Below, one piece after another: positions 1-6,741 of a stretch of 35,438 bases of DNA. The position numbers were made by a program, and so were the translations under genes. The notes under the pieces were generated by a model. It was not told the origin of the DNA. It saw only the letters and a list, made by a program, of their open reading frames with translations, and did not search any database. Within the stretch, counting starts at the first letter, position 1. The number at the start of each line of letters is the position of its first letter. The stretch covers positions 1 through 35,438 of the forward strand of contig CAMHKU010000021.1 of the NCBI GenBank assembly GCA_946185805.1, in the 5' to 3' direction. The DNA is from an uncultured Prevotellaceae bacterium (lineage in GTDB: Bacteria; Bacteroidota; Bacteroidia; Bacteroidales; Bacteroidaceae).

Positions 1-16
1 AAATGACGACGGCGCT

Positions 17-768
17 ATGACAGACCTTACGACCGAGCGATACATCAATCCTTATTCCGACTTCGGCTTTAAGAAGCTCTTCGGCACCGAGATGAACAAA
101 GACCTGCTCATCTCGTTTCTCAACGCCCTGCCCTGCAGCAACAAGATGGAGATTGAGGACGTGCAGTATCTCAACAGCGGCATCTATTATTCCACCTTTG
201 CCATCCGCGAGCAGGCGCCGAAGGGGCAGAAGTGGGACTACCGCTTAGAGGATGTCTACACGGTCGGCGTGCTGAACTTCAAGTTCCCCGACGGGGAGTA
301 TCCCGCCGACAAGTTCGTGCATGAGATCAAGCTGAAGGACGTGGAGGACAACCATGTGTTTTACAACAAGCTGACGTTCCTCTACCTTGAGATGCCGAAG
401 TTCAACAAGCGGGAGGACGAGCTGGTGACGATGTTCGACAAGTGGATGTACGTCCTTCGCAACCTCTCGCGCCTGCTGGAGCGCCCCAAGGCGCTGCAGG
501 ACCGCGTATTTCAGAAGGTGTTTGAGCAGGCAGAGATAGCGCAGTACCCCCCGAGGAGCGCCGCGAATATGAGGCCAGCGTGAAAAACTACTGGGACTAC
601 TACAGCACGATGAAGACCGCCGTTGACAAAGCCAAGACAGAGGGGCGTGCTGAGGGCCGTTTAGAAGAGCGGATAGCAAACGCCCGCAGTCTGAAAGAGA
701 ATGGTGTACCGCTTGACCTGATTGCCAGGAGCCTTGGACTGACGGCCACGGAGATTGCAGCGCTGTAG
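17..768 (+). pseudogene. Rpn-family PD-(D/E)XK nuclease/putative transposase, degraded
   Basis: The opening reads INPYSDFGFKKLFG, followed by a DLLISFLNALP segment, the usual N-terminus of the Rpn (recombination-promoting nuclease, PD-(D/E)XK transposase-like) family that is abundant in Bacteroidota. Two lesions are visible. First, the text jumps from DVQYLNS to GIYYSTFAIREQA; family members normally carry about 40-45 residues between these blocks, including the catalytic D...E-x-Q core, so the active site seems deleted in frame near position 180. Second, a run of six C at 547-552 shifts the frame: one more C would join codon 178 to the downstream frame that encodes EYEASVKNYWDYYSTMKTAVDK and the family's C-terminal tail ending at 768. 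The frame therefore breaks at a homopolymer. The missing core makes this a dead copy even if the C-run is a sequencing error. The family call is strong; the size of the deletion is from memory of the family. Confidence 0.85.
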
Positions 769-843
769 ACAGCAGACGAGATAGTTGCGCTGTAGACTTT
801 TGTCAGGAAATCACATGCAACAAGGCTACTGTTTGTTACACGT

Positions 844-900
844 GCTGGAATTTTTATTCCGCGCGCCGGAATTTTTATTCCATGCACCGGATTTTAATGG
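844..900. repeat. 21-bp tandem repeat with GGAATTTTTATTCC core
   Basis: Two complete 21-bp units (844-864 and 865-885) each contain the near-palindrome GGAATTTTTATTCC. A degenerate third unit (886-900) follows. They lie between the Rpn pseudogene and the 54-bp palindrome. In one minus-strand frame they would read as repeats of GIKIPAR, but I see no gene there. Function unknown. Confidence 0.75.
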
Positions 901-952
901 TTCTTCACAGGAATGGCGTGATGCCTGCATCACGCCATTCCTGTGAAGAACC
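899..952. terminator. 54-bp perfect palindrome, probable transcription end of the ABC-F gene
   Basis: Positions 899-923 are the exact reverse complement of 928-952, and 924/927 also pair, giving about 26 bp of stem with almost no loop. It sits 5 bp past the stop codon of the leftward ABC-F gene and downstream of the rightward Rpn pseudogene, so it could end transcription from both sides. Neither flank has a clear T-run, so it is not a textbook intrinsic terminator. A palindromic repeat element is the alternative. Confidence 0.6.
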
Positions 953-956
953 GGAG

Positions 957-2999
957 TTATTTCAAACTCTCTAATTCCTCGGAAAGTCGCTCCCAATTCT
1001 CCACTTCCTCGTCCAATGCTTTCTTCGTCGAAGTGTATTCTGTGACGAGCGTCATGTCGGAGGCGTTCTCGGGTATCATCAGCAGGTCGTCAAGCTCTTT
1101 CAGGCGCGCCTCCATGCGCTCAATCTTCTGCTCCGACGCTTTCACGGCTTTCTCGGCCTTGGCCTTGCGGCGCTGCTGCTCCTTGTGCTCGGCGTAGGAA
1201 GCAGACCCTCCACCGGCACCATTCCCGAGCGGAGCTGGCCTACCCGTAGCCCCTCCCTGTGAGGGAGGGGGGCAGTTACCCTGCTGTGCTGTTTTGCCGG
1301 TTTTTTTCTTGGTAGAGGTATCTACTCCCCTCCCTGTAGGGAGGGGCCGGGGGAGGGTCTGCTGCTGGGTCTGCTCCAGCTCCTGCAGCTCGCTGATTTT
1401 CTTGGTGCGCAGGAAGTCGTAGATGCCGCCCAGATGCTCGCGCACGCGGCCGCCGCCAAACTCGTAGACCTTGGTGACGAGACCATCTAAGAACTCACGG
1501 TCGTGGCTCACGACGATGGCCGTGCCGTCGAAGGCGCGGATGGCCTCTTTCAGCACGTCTTTCGACGCCATATCCAAGTGGTTCGTGGGCTCGTCGAGTA
1601 TCAGCAGGTTGACGGGCTGCAACAGCAGCTTGATCATGGCCAGGCGGCTGCGCTCACCGCCGCTGAGCACACGCACCTTCTTGTCGGAGTTCTCGCCGCC
1701 AAACATAAAGGCGCCGAGGATATCGTTAATCTTCAGGCGGATGTCGCCCTTGGCCACATTGTCGATGGTCTGGAACACCGTCAGCTGCTCATCCAGCAGT
1801 TGCGCCTGGTTCTGTGCGAAATAGCCTATCTGCACGTTGTGGCCTACCTTCAGCCGGCCGTCGAAGGGTATCTCGCCCATGATGCACTTCACCAGCGTTG
1901 ACTTGCCCTCGCCGTTCTTGCCCACGAAGGCCACCTTCTCGCCGCGCTTGATGGTCATGTTCACCTGTGCAAACACCTCGTGGTCGCCGTATGCCTTACG
2001 CACCTCCTCACAGATAACCGGATAGTCGCCGGAGCGCAGGCAGGGCGGAAACTTCAGGTGCATGGCTGAGTTGTCTACCTCGTCAACCTCGATGGGTACG
2101 ATCTTTTCCAACTGCTTTACCTTCTGCTGCACCTGCACGGCCTTCGTGGCCTGGTAGCGGAAGCGCTCTATGAAGGCTTTCATCTCGGCCACCTCCTTCT
2201 GCTGGTTCTCGTAGGCGCGTATCTGCTGCTCGCGGCGCTCCCGGCGCAACGTGACATACTCGTCGTACTTCACGCGGTAGTCAATCACGCGGCCGCAGCT
2301 GATTTCCAGCGTGCGGTTCGACACATTATTTATAAATGCGCGGTCGTGGCTGACGAGCACCACCGCCGAGGGCGACTGCGCCAGAAACTGCTCCAGCCAC
2401 TGGATAGACTCAATGTCGAGATGGTTGGTAGGCTCGTCGAGCAGCAGCACGTCGGGCTTCTCCAGCAGTATCTTGGCCAGCTCGATACGCATGCGCCAGC
2501 CGCCGGAGAACTCGCTCGTGGGGCGGTCGAAGTCGGTGCGGTTGAAGCCCAGACCTACGAGCGTGCGCTCCAGCTCGGCCTCGCGGCTCTCGGCGCCCAT
2601 CATCATCAGGCGCTCGTGCTCAGTGGTGTAACGCTCCACGAGCTGCATGTAGCTGTCGCTCTCGTAGTCGGTGCGCTCGCTCATCTGCCGTTCCAGATGC
2701 TCCACGCGGGCTTTCATCGCGGCAATGCCGGCAAAAGCTTTCTGTGTCTCCTCGCGCACGGTGGTGTCGTCGACAAGGCGCATCACCTGCGGCAGGTAGC
2801 CTATCGTAGTGTCGTTGGGCACGCTGACGGTGCCCGCCGTGGGCTGCTGCTGCCCACAGAGAATCTTAAGCATCGTCGACTTGCCCGCACCGTTCTTGCC
2901 CACCAGGGCGATGCGGTCGCGGGGGTTAATTACAAAACTTGCATCCGTGAAAAGGGGCTTCACGCCGAATTCCACCTTTAATCCTTCAACAGAAATCAT
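957..2999 (-). CDS. ABC-F family ATPase (Uup/YdiF-like), 680 aa
   Basis: Cytoplasmic ABC protein with two ATPase domains and no membrane domain. ABC-F proteins bind the ribosomal E-site region and rescue or regulate translation. Walker A 1 is GKNGAGKST at residues 34-42; the first signature SGGWRMR is followed by LLLDEPTNHLD. The interdomain alpha-helical linker contains FIERFRYQATKAVQVQQKVKQL. Walker A 2 is GKNGEGKST at 360-368, with signature LSGGERSRLA and LILDEPTNHLD. A charged coiled coil (about 610-680) closes the protein, as in Uup. Odd: residues about 545-605, between ATPase 2 and the coiled coil, are low-complexity Pro/Gly-rich text encoded by two GC-rich palindromic repeats (see the repeat entry). 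A TAACTTTG promoter box lies 26 bp upstream of the start. Subfamily assignment is less certain than the ABC-F call. Confidence 0.93.
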   Translation of the reverse strand: MISVEGLKVEFGVKPLFTDASFVINPRDRIALVGKNGAGKSTMLKILCGQQQPTAGTVSVPNDTTIGYLPQVMRLVDDTTVREETQKAFAGIAAMKARVEHLERQMSERTDYESDSYMQLVERYTTEHERLMMMGAESREAELERTLVGLGFNRTDFDRPTSEFSGGWRMRIELAKILLEKPDVLLLDEPTNHLDIESIQWLEQFLAQSPSAVVLVSHDRAFINNVSNRTLEISCGRVIDYRVKYDEYVTLRRERREQQIRAYENQQKEVAEMKAFIERFRYQATKAVQVQQKVKQLEKIVPIEVDEVDNSAMHLKFPPCLRSGDYPVICEEVRKAYGDHEVFAQVNMTIKRGEKVAFVGKNGEGKSTLVKCIMGEIPFDGRLKVGHNVQIGYFAQNQAQLLDEQLTVFQTIDNVAKGDIRLKINDILGAFMFGGENSDKKVRVLSGGERSRLAMIKLLLQPVNLLILDEPTNHLDMASKDVLKEAIRAFDGTAIVVSHDREFLDGLVTKVYEFGGGRVREHLGGIYDFLRTKKISELQELEQTQQQTLPRPLPTGRGVDTSTKKKTGKTAQQGNCPPPSQGGATGRPAPLGNGAGGGSASYAEHKEQQRRKAKAEKAVKASEQKIERMEARLKELDDLLMIPENASDMTLVTEYTSTKKALDEEVENWERLSEELESLK
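1250..1346. repeat. Pair of CCCTCCC palindromes inside the ABC-F coding sequence
   Basis: Two short inverted repeats with the same arms lie inside the gene: CCCCTCCCT/AGGGAGGGG at 1250-1270 with a 3-nt loop, and CCCCTCCC/GGGAGGGG at 1327-1346 with a TGTA loop. They encode the Pro-rich linker residues about 552-584 of the ABC-F protein without breaking the frame. The composition differs clearly from the flanking ATPase and coiled-coil codons, so I infer insertion of a dispersed palindromic repeat. Confidence 0.65.
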
Positions 3000-3024
3000 C
3001 TACGTACAGAATAAAAAACGGCTG

Positions 3025-3032
3025 CAAAGTTA
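3025..3032 (-). promoter_or_regulatory. Bacteroidota -7 box for the ABC-F gene
   Basis: The minus strand reads TAACTTTG, a perfect TAnnTTTG box, 26 bp before the ABC-F start codon. I see no clear -33 TTG partner. Confidence 0.6.
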
Positions 3033-3127
3033 CGCATTTTCTGTGGTAAAAGAGCTAAAGGATGGGCGAAAATACATAAATTTCCAAAAAAAACGCGCAA
3101 AAATTTCCTTATCCCACTGAAAAACAG

Positions 3128-3135
3128 TATCTTTG
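3128..3135 (+). promoter_or_regulatory. Bacteroidota -7 box for the HU gene
   Basis: TATCTTTG matches TAnnTTTG. The expected transcript start near 3142 leaves a leader of about 50 nt before the HU start codon. The -33 element is weak. Confidence 0.6.
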
Positions 3136-3192
3136 CACTCCAAAATTGAAAGAAACAACTCTTAGTGACCAATTTTTTAAGAATTTAAAGAA

Positions 3193-3468
3193 ATGACAAA
3201 GGCTGATATTATCACAAAAATTGCCGACGAAACAGGCATTGCCAAGAAAGATGTTGCTGCCACTGTTGAGGCTTTCATGGAGGAAATCCGTGTTAGTTTG
3301 GCCTCCAATAAGGAGAATGTCTATCTGCGCGGCTTTGGAAGCTTCATTGTTAAGCATCGCGCCCAAAAGACCGCCCGCAACATATCTAAAAACACTACGT
3401 TAGTAATCGACGCACACGACTTCCCGGCTTTCAAGCCGGCCAAGAGTTTCATTGCCAAGATGAAGTAA
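3193..3468 (+). CDS. HU/IHF family DNA-binding protein, 91 aa
   Basis: Small basic histone-like protein that bends and compacts DNA as a dimer. It has the length and layout of the family: an N-terminal helical body (MTKADIITKIADETGIAKKDV), then the beta-arm region with LRGFGSFIVKHRAQKTARNI, where GFGSF and the Arg-rich arm are the family signature, and a short C-terminal helix (FKPAKSFIAKMK). A TATCTTTG promoter box sits upstream. Only 33 bp separate it from the 29-residue ribosomal peptide gene, so the two are probably cotranscribed. HU cannot be told from an IHF-type paralogue by sequence alone, so no symbol is given. Confidence 0.95.
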   Translation: MTKADIITKIADETGIAKKDVAATVEAFMEEIRVSLASNKENVYLRGFGSFIVKHRAQKTARNISKNTTLVIDAHDFPAFKPAKSFIAKMK

Positions 3469-3501
3469 CATTAACTCAATAATATTTTAATATTAACAAC
3501 T

Positions 3502-3591
3502 ATGCCAAACGGAAAAAAGAAAAAGGGCCACAAGATGGCTACCCACAAGCGCAAGAAGAGACTGCGCAAGAATCGTCATAAGAGCAAGTAA
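3502..3591 (+). CDS. 29-aa AURKAIP1/COX24-domain (mS38-like) ribosomal peptide
   Basis: The reading frame starts MPNGKKKKGHKMATHKRKKR and ends RHKSK at a TAA stop. It is 29 residues, extremely Lys/Arg-rich, with the KMxTHKRKKRLRKNRHK motif. This matches the short Bacteroidota proteins of the AURKAIP1/COX24 family, relatives of mitochondrial small-subunit protein mS38 and of short bacterial 30S proteins; I infer that it binds the 30S subunit. It follows HU by 33 bp and is followed by a terminator. Odd: the last 26 bp of the gene region are duplicated directly downstream (see repeat 3570-3633). It is too short for default gene finders but is a well-conserved family. Confidence 0.85.
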   Translation: MPNGKKKKGHKMATHKRKKRLRKNRHKSK

Positions 3592-3633
3592 GCTCACGGA
3601 CGAATCGTCATAAGAGCAAGCAAGCTCTTTGGC
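3570..3633 (+). repeat. 32-bp tandem duplication of the mS38-like gene's 3' end
   Basis: GAATCGTCATAAGAGCAAG begins at 3570 and again at 3602. Similarity runs for about 26 bp with one difference: the TAA stop in copy 1 is CAA in copy 2. The second copy lies outside the gene, between stop codon and terminator. Confidence 0.85.
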
Positions 3634-3650
3634 ACAAGTAAAAAAATGAA

Positions 3651-3692
3651 GGGAGTGTGGACGCAGTAAGACGCGCGCCACACCCCTTTTTT
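3651..3692 (+). terminator. Intrinsic terminator after the HU/mS38-like pair
   Basis: GGG(A)GTGTGG (3651-3660) pairs with CCACACCCC (3678-3686), leaving one bulged A, and six T follow at 3687-3692. It ends 37 bp before the RNase G start, so it should separate the HU unit from rng. Confidence 0.8.
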
Positions 3693-3729
3693 AGAAACGA
3701 CAAAATTCCCAAGTAAAAACATTCGAAGC

Positions 3730-5307
3730 ATGACAAGCGAAGTTATCATCGATGTGCAGCCGAAAGAGATATCCATCGCCCTGCTGGAAGACAAGCAGCT
3801 GGTGGAATATCAGAATGAGAGGCGCGAAGCCTCGTTCTCGGTGGGCAACATCTATGTGGCCAAGGTGCGCAAGCTGATGCCTGGCCTCAACGCCTGCTTC
3901 GTCGATGTAGGGTATGAGAAGGATGCTTTCCTTCACTATCTGGACTTGGGCACTCAATTCAGCTCTTACGAAAAGTATCTCAAGCAGGTACAGAGCGACA
4001 GAAAGAAACTTTATCCCATACAGAAGGCCACGAGGCTGCCAGACCTGCCTAAGGACGGCAGCGTGCAGACATCTTTGCAGGTAGGACAGGAGGTGCTGGT
4101 GCAGGTGGTGAAGGAACCCATCTCCACCAAGGGCCCGCGCCTGACCTGCGAGCTGAGCTTTGCCGGGCGATACATCGTGCTGCTGCCCTTTGGCGATAAA
4201 GTGAACGTATCTTCTAAAATCAAGAAAAGCGAGGAGCGCAGCCGACTGAAGCAGCTCATACAGAGCATCAAGCCCAAGAACTTCGGCGTCATCGTCAGGA
4301 CGGTGGCCGAAGGTAAGCGCGCCGCCGAACTGGACCAGGAGATGAAAATCCTGCTCAAACGCTGGGAGGACGCCATCGCCAAGGTGCAGAAGACGCAGCA
4401 GCGGCCGCAGCTGGTATTTGAAGAGGAGAGCCGCGCCGTGGCTCTGCTACGCGACCTGTTCAACCCCACCTATGACGCCATCTGCATCAACGACGAGGCT
4501 ATCTACCAGCAGGTGAGGGACTACGTGGGACTCATAGCCCCCGAGAAGCAGGACATCGTGAAGCAGTACACGGGCGTAGTGCCTATCTTTGACAACTACG
4601 GCGTGACAAAGCAGCTGAAGTCGGGATTCGGCAAGACGGTGAACTACAAGCACGGGGCCTACCTCATCATTGAGCACACGGAGGCCATGCACGTGGTAGA
4701 CGTCAACAGCGGCACTCGCGTCAAGAAAGAAAACGGTCAGGAAGCCAATGCGCTGGAGACCAACCTGGGAGCCGCCGACGAGCTGGCACGACAGTTGCGA
4801 CTACGAGACATGGGAGGAATCATCGTAGTAGACTTCGTGGATATGAACCTCGCCGAGGACCGCCAGATGCTCTACGAGCGCATGTGCAAGAACATGCAGA
4901 AAGACCGTGCCCGCCACAACATCCTGCCACTGTCGAAGTTCGGACTGATGCAGATTACGCGTCAGCGCGTACGCCCGGCCATGGATGTGAATGTAGAAGA
5001 AGACTGTCCCACCTGTTTCGGTACCGGCAAAATCAAGTCGAGCATACTTTTCACCGACCAGTTGGAGAGCAAGATTGACCGCCTGGTCAACAAGATAGGC
5101 ATACGCAAGTTCTACTTGCACGTACACCCCTACGTAGCGGCCTTCATCAATCAGGGAGTCATCTCCATGAAGCGCCGCTGGCAGATGAAGTACGGATTTG
5201 GAGTTCACGTCGTCCCCTCACAGAAACTCGCCTTCCTGCAGTATGAGTTCTACGACACGAAGCGACAGTTCATTGACATGAAAGAGGAGATAGAGACTAA
5301 AAAGTAA
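3730..5307 (+). CDS. rng: Ribonuclease G/E family endoribonuclease, 525 aa
   Basis: Mg2+-dependent single-strand endoribonuclease for rRNA maturation and RNA decay. An S1-type RNA-binding fold starts near residue 38 (VGNIYVAKVRKLMPGLNACFVDVG). The catalytic Asp pair is visible as HVVDVNSG (D324) and GGIIVVDFVD (D368), equivalent to E. coli D303 and D346. The zinc-link CPTC is at C426/C429, followed by the small C-terminal domain. There is no RNase E-type long disordered tail, so RNase G is the better name. It lies 37 bp behind the HU-unit terminator with no obvious -7 box of its own, so read-through or an unseen promoter is possible. A strong terminator follows. Confidence 0.95.
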   Translation: MTSEVIIDVQPKEISIALLEDKQLVEYQNERREASFSVGNIYVAKVRKLMPGLNACFVDVGYEKDAFLHYLDLGTQFSSYEKYLKQVQSDRKKLYPIQKATRLPDLPKDGSVQTSLQVGQEVLVQVVKEPISTKGPRLTCELSFAGRYIVLLPFGDKVNVSSKIKKSEERSRLKQLIQSIKPKNFGVIVRTVAEGKRAAELDQEMKILLKRWEDAIAKVQKTQQRPQLVFEEESRAVALLRDLFNPTYDAICINDEAIYQQVRDYVGLIAPEKQDIVKQYTGVVPIFDNYGVTKQLKSGFGKTVNYKHGAYLIIEHTEAMHVVDVNSGTRVKKENGQEANALETNLGAADELARQLRLRDMGGIIVVDFVDMNLAEDRQMLYERMCKNMQKDRARHNILPLSKFGLMQITRQRVRPAMDVNVEEDCPTCFGTGKIKSSILFTDQLESKIDRLVNKIGIRKFYLHVHPYVAAFINQGVISMKRRWQMKYGFGVHVVPSQKLAFLQYEFYDTKRQFIDMKEEIETKK

Positions 5308-5310
5308 ACT

Positions 5311-5346
5311 AAAAAAGAAGGGAACATGAAAAATGTTCCCTTTTTT
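5311..5346 (+). terminator. Intrinsic terminator after rng
   Basis: AAGGGAACAT (5318-5327) and ATGTTCCCTT (5333-5342) form a 10-bp stem with a GAAAA loop. There is an A-run before it and a T-run at 5341-5346, so it could work in both directions. Confidence 0.9.
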
Positions 5347-5347
5347 C

Positions 5348-5378
5348 TTGGCCATCTCATCATTTTTTTGTTTCTTTG
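5348..5378 (+). promoter_or_regulatory. Probable promoter of the glycosyltransferase gene
   Basis: TTG at 5348-5350 is followed after 20 bp by TTTCTTTG (5371-5378), one mismatch from TAnnTTTG. The expected transcript start is about 5385, exactly where the leader hairpin begins. Confidence 0.5.
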
Positions 5379-5387
5379 CAGCCGACA

Positions 5388-5445
5388 ATTGGTACGCGGG
5401 ATGTCTCACGTGTGGAAGCCGCAGGTGAGACACTGGCGTACCAAT
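5388..5445 (+). promoter_or_regulatory. Structured 5' leader: two-tier hairpin before the glycosyltransferase
   Basis: The outer stem pairs ATTGGTACGC (5388-5397) with GCGTACCAAT (5436-5445), 10 bp and perfect. The inner stem pairs TGTCTCAC (5402-5409) with GTGAGACA (5425-5432), 8 bp and perfect. A 4x3 internal loop separates them and the apical loop has 15 nt. It begins at the predicted transcript start, ends 35 nt before the start codon, and has no T-run. It resembles a regulatory leader or mRNA-stabilising cap hairpin; no known riboswitch class was recognised. Confidence 0.6.
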
Positions 5446-5480
5446 ACAAAGCAGTTTTATTGATAGTCACAAGAAAAACG

Positions 5481-6665
5481 ATGGTAACACTGAAGCTCAT
5501 CTTCTGGTTCTGCCTTGGACTGGTTTTCTATACTTACATAGGCTACGGCATCTTACTCTACGCCATGCTGCGGCTGAAACGCCTCCTGGGCAAGCAGCAG
5601 GCAGAGCCACTATTGCCTGCCGACAAAGAGCTGCCGCCGGTGACGCTGATGATCTGCGCCTACAACGAGGAGGAAATCATAGCCGAGAAGATGGCAAACA
5701 TCCGCCAGATAGACTATCCAAAAGACAAGCTCTGCGTGATGTGGGTCACCGACGGCAGTAACGACGGCAGCAACGACCTTTTGAGGCAATACCCGGAAGT
5801 GACACTCGTCTATAGCCCTGAGCGGCGCGGCAAGGCCGCCGCCATGCAGCACGGCCTGCAGGTAAACAAAGCGCCCTACGTGGTGTTTACCGACGCCAAC
5901 ACCATGCTCAACGCCGGCAGCATACGCGAGATAGTACGCCAGTTTATGAAGCCCGGCGTCAGCTGCGTGTCGGGCGAGAAGCGAGTGGCCGCCCGCCAGG
6001 CAGGACAGGTCGCTGCTGAGGGCGAAGGCCTGTACTGGAAATACGAGAGCACGCTGAAACGATGGGACAGCGAGCTGTATTCGGCCATGGGTGCCGCCGG
6101 CGAACTGTTTGCCGTCAGAATGGAGCACTACCGCGAAGCCCCCGGCAACGCGCTGCTCGATGACTTCATGATGTCGATGCTCATCGTCAAGGACGGCCAC
6201 CGTATAGCCTACACATCAGAAGCCTACGCCATGGAATACGGCTCGGCCGATATGCACGAAGAGTCGAAGCGCAAACGGCGCATTGCCGCCGGCGGACTGC
6301 AGAGCATCTGGTGGCTGCGCGGGCTGATGAACCCCTGGAAATACCCATTAGTAAGCTTCCTGTTCGTCAGTCACCGCGTACTGCGATGGTCGGTCACGCC
6401 ACTGGCACTCATAGCCCTCATTCCGCTAAACCTTATATTAATATGGCTCAACGGCGGGCTGCTGTACACCGTTATCGCCATACTGCAAGGGTTGTTCTAC
6501 ACAGCAGTAGCCATAGGTTGGATGCAGGCGAAGGCTGGCCGCAAAAGCAAACTTTTTTACATACCATATTATTTCATGTTTATGAACTTCAACGTGTTTC
6601 GCGGCATCACTTACCTACGCACCCACAGTCACAGCGGAACATGGGAAAAAGCTAAAAGAGGATAA
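5481..6665 (+). CDS. Membrane glycosyltransferase family 2, 394 aa
   Basis: Processive-type GT2 enzyme of the inner membrane. The start at 5481 (MVTLKLIFWF) is chosen because an upstream start would run through the leader hairpin and promoter. There is one N-terminal membrane segment, then a GT-A domain: ICAYNEEE, DGSNDGS and FTDANTM (the D-A-N metal-binding site). DDFMMSMLI and KRKRRIAAGGLQSIWWLRG follow; the latter matches the acceptor-side Q/R-rich block of this family. Two to three membrane helices come at the C-terminus. This points to synthesis or extension of a surface polysaccharide. No polysaccharide genes flank it, so the sugar cannot be named. Confidence 0.88.
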   Translation: MVTLKLIFWFCLGLVFYTYIGYGILLYAMLRLKRLLGKQQAEPLLPADKELPPVTLMICAYNEEEIIAEKMANIRQIDYPKDKLCVMWVTDGSNDGSNDLLRQYPEVTLVYSPERRGKAAAMQHGLQVNKAPYVVFTDANTMLNAGSIREIVRQFMKPGVSCVSGEKRVAARQAGQVAAEGEGLYWKYESTLKRWDSELYSAMGAAGELFAVRMEHYREAPGNALLDDFMMSMLIVKDGHRIAYTSEAYAMEYGSADMHEESKRKRRIAAGGLQSIWWLRGLMNPWKYPLVSFLFVSHRVLRWSVTPLALIALIPLNLILIWLNGGLLYTVIAILQGLFYTAVAIGWMQAKAGRKSKLFYIPYYFMFMNFNVFRGITYLRTHSHSGTWEKAKRG

Positions 6666-6681
6666 AAAATATTCATATATA

Positions 6682-6713
6682 TTTGGAGAATTGCAAAAAA
6701 AGTTATAACTTTG
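6682..6713 (+). promoter_or_regulatory. Promoter of the hybrid kinase gene
   Basis: TTTG (6682-6685), a 20-bp spacer and a perfect -7 box TAACTTTG (6706-6713). The start codon lies 28 bp further on, giving a short leader of about 20 nt. Confidence 0.75.
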
Positions 6714-6741
6714 CGGCTTCAAAGCTATCATTTTATAAGAA

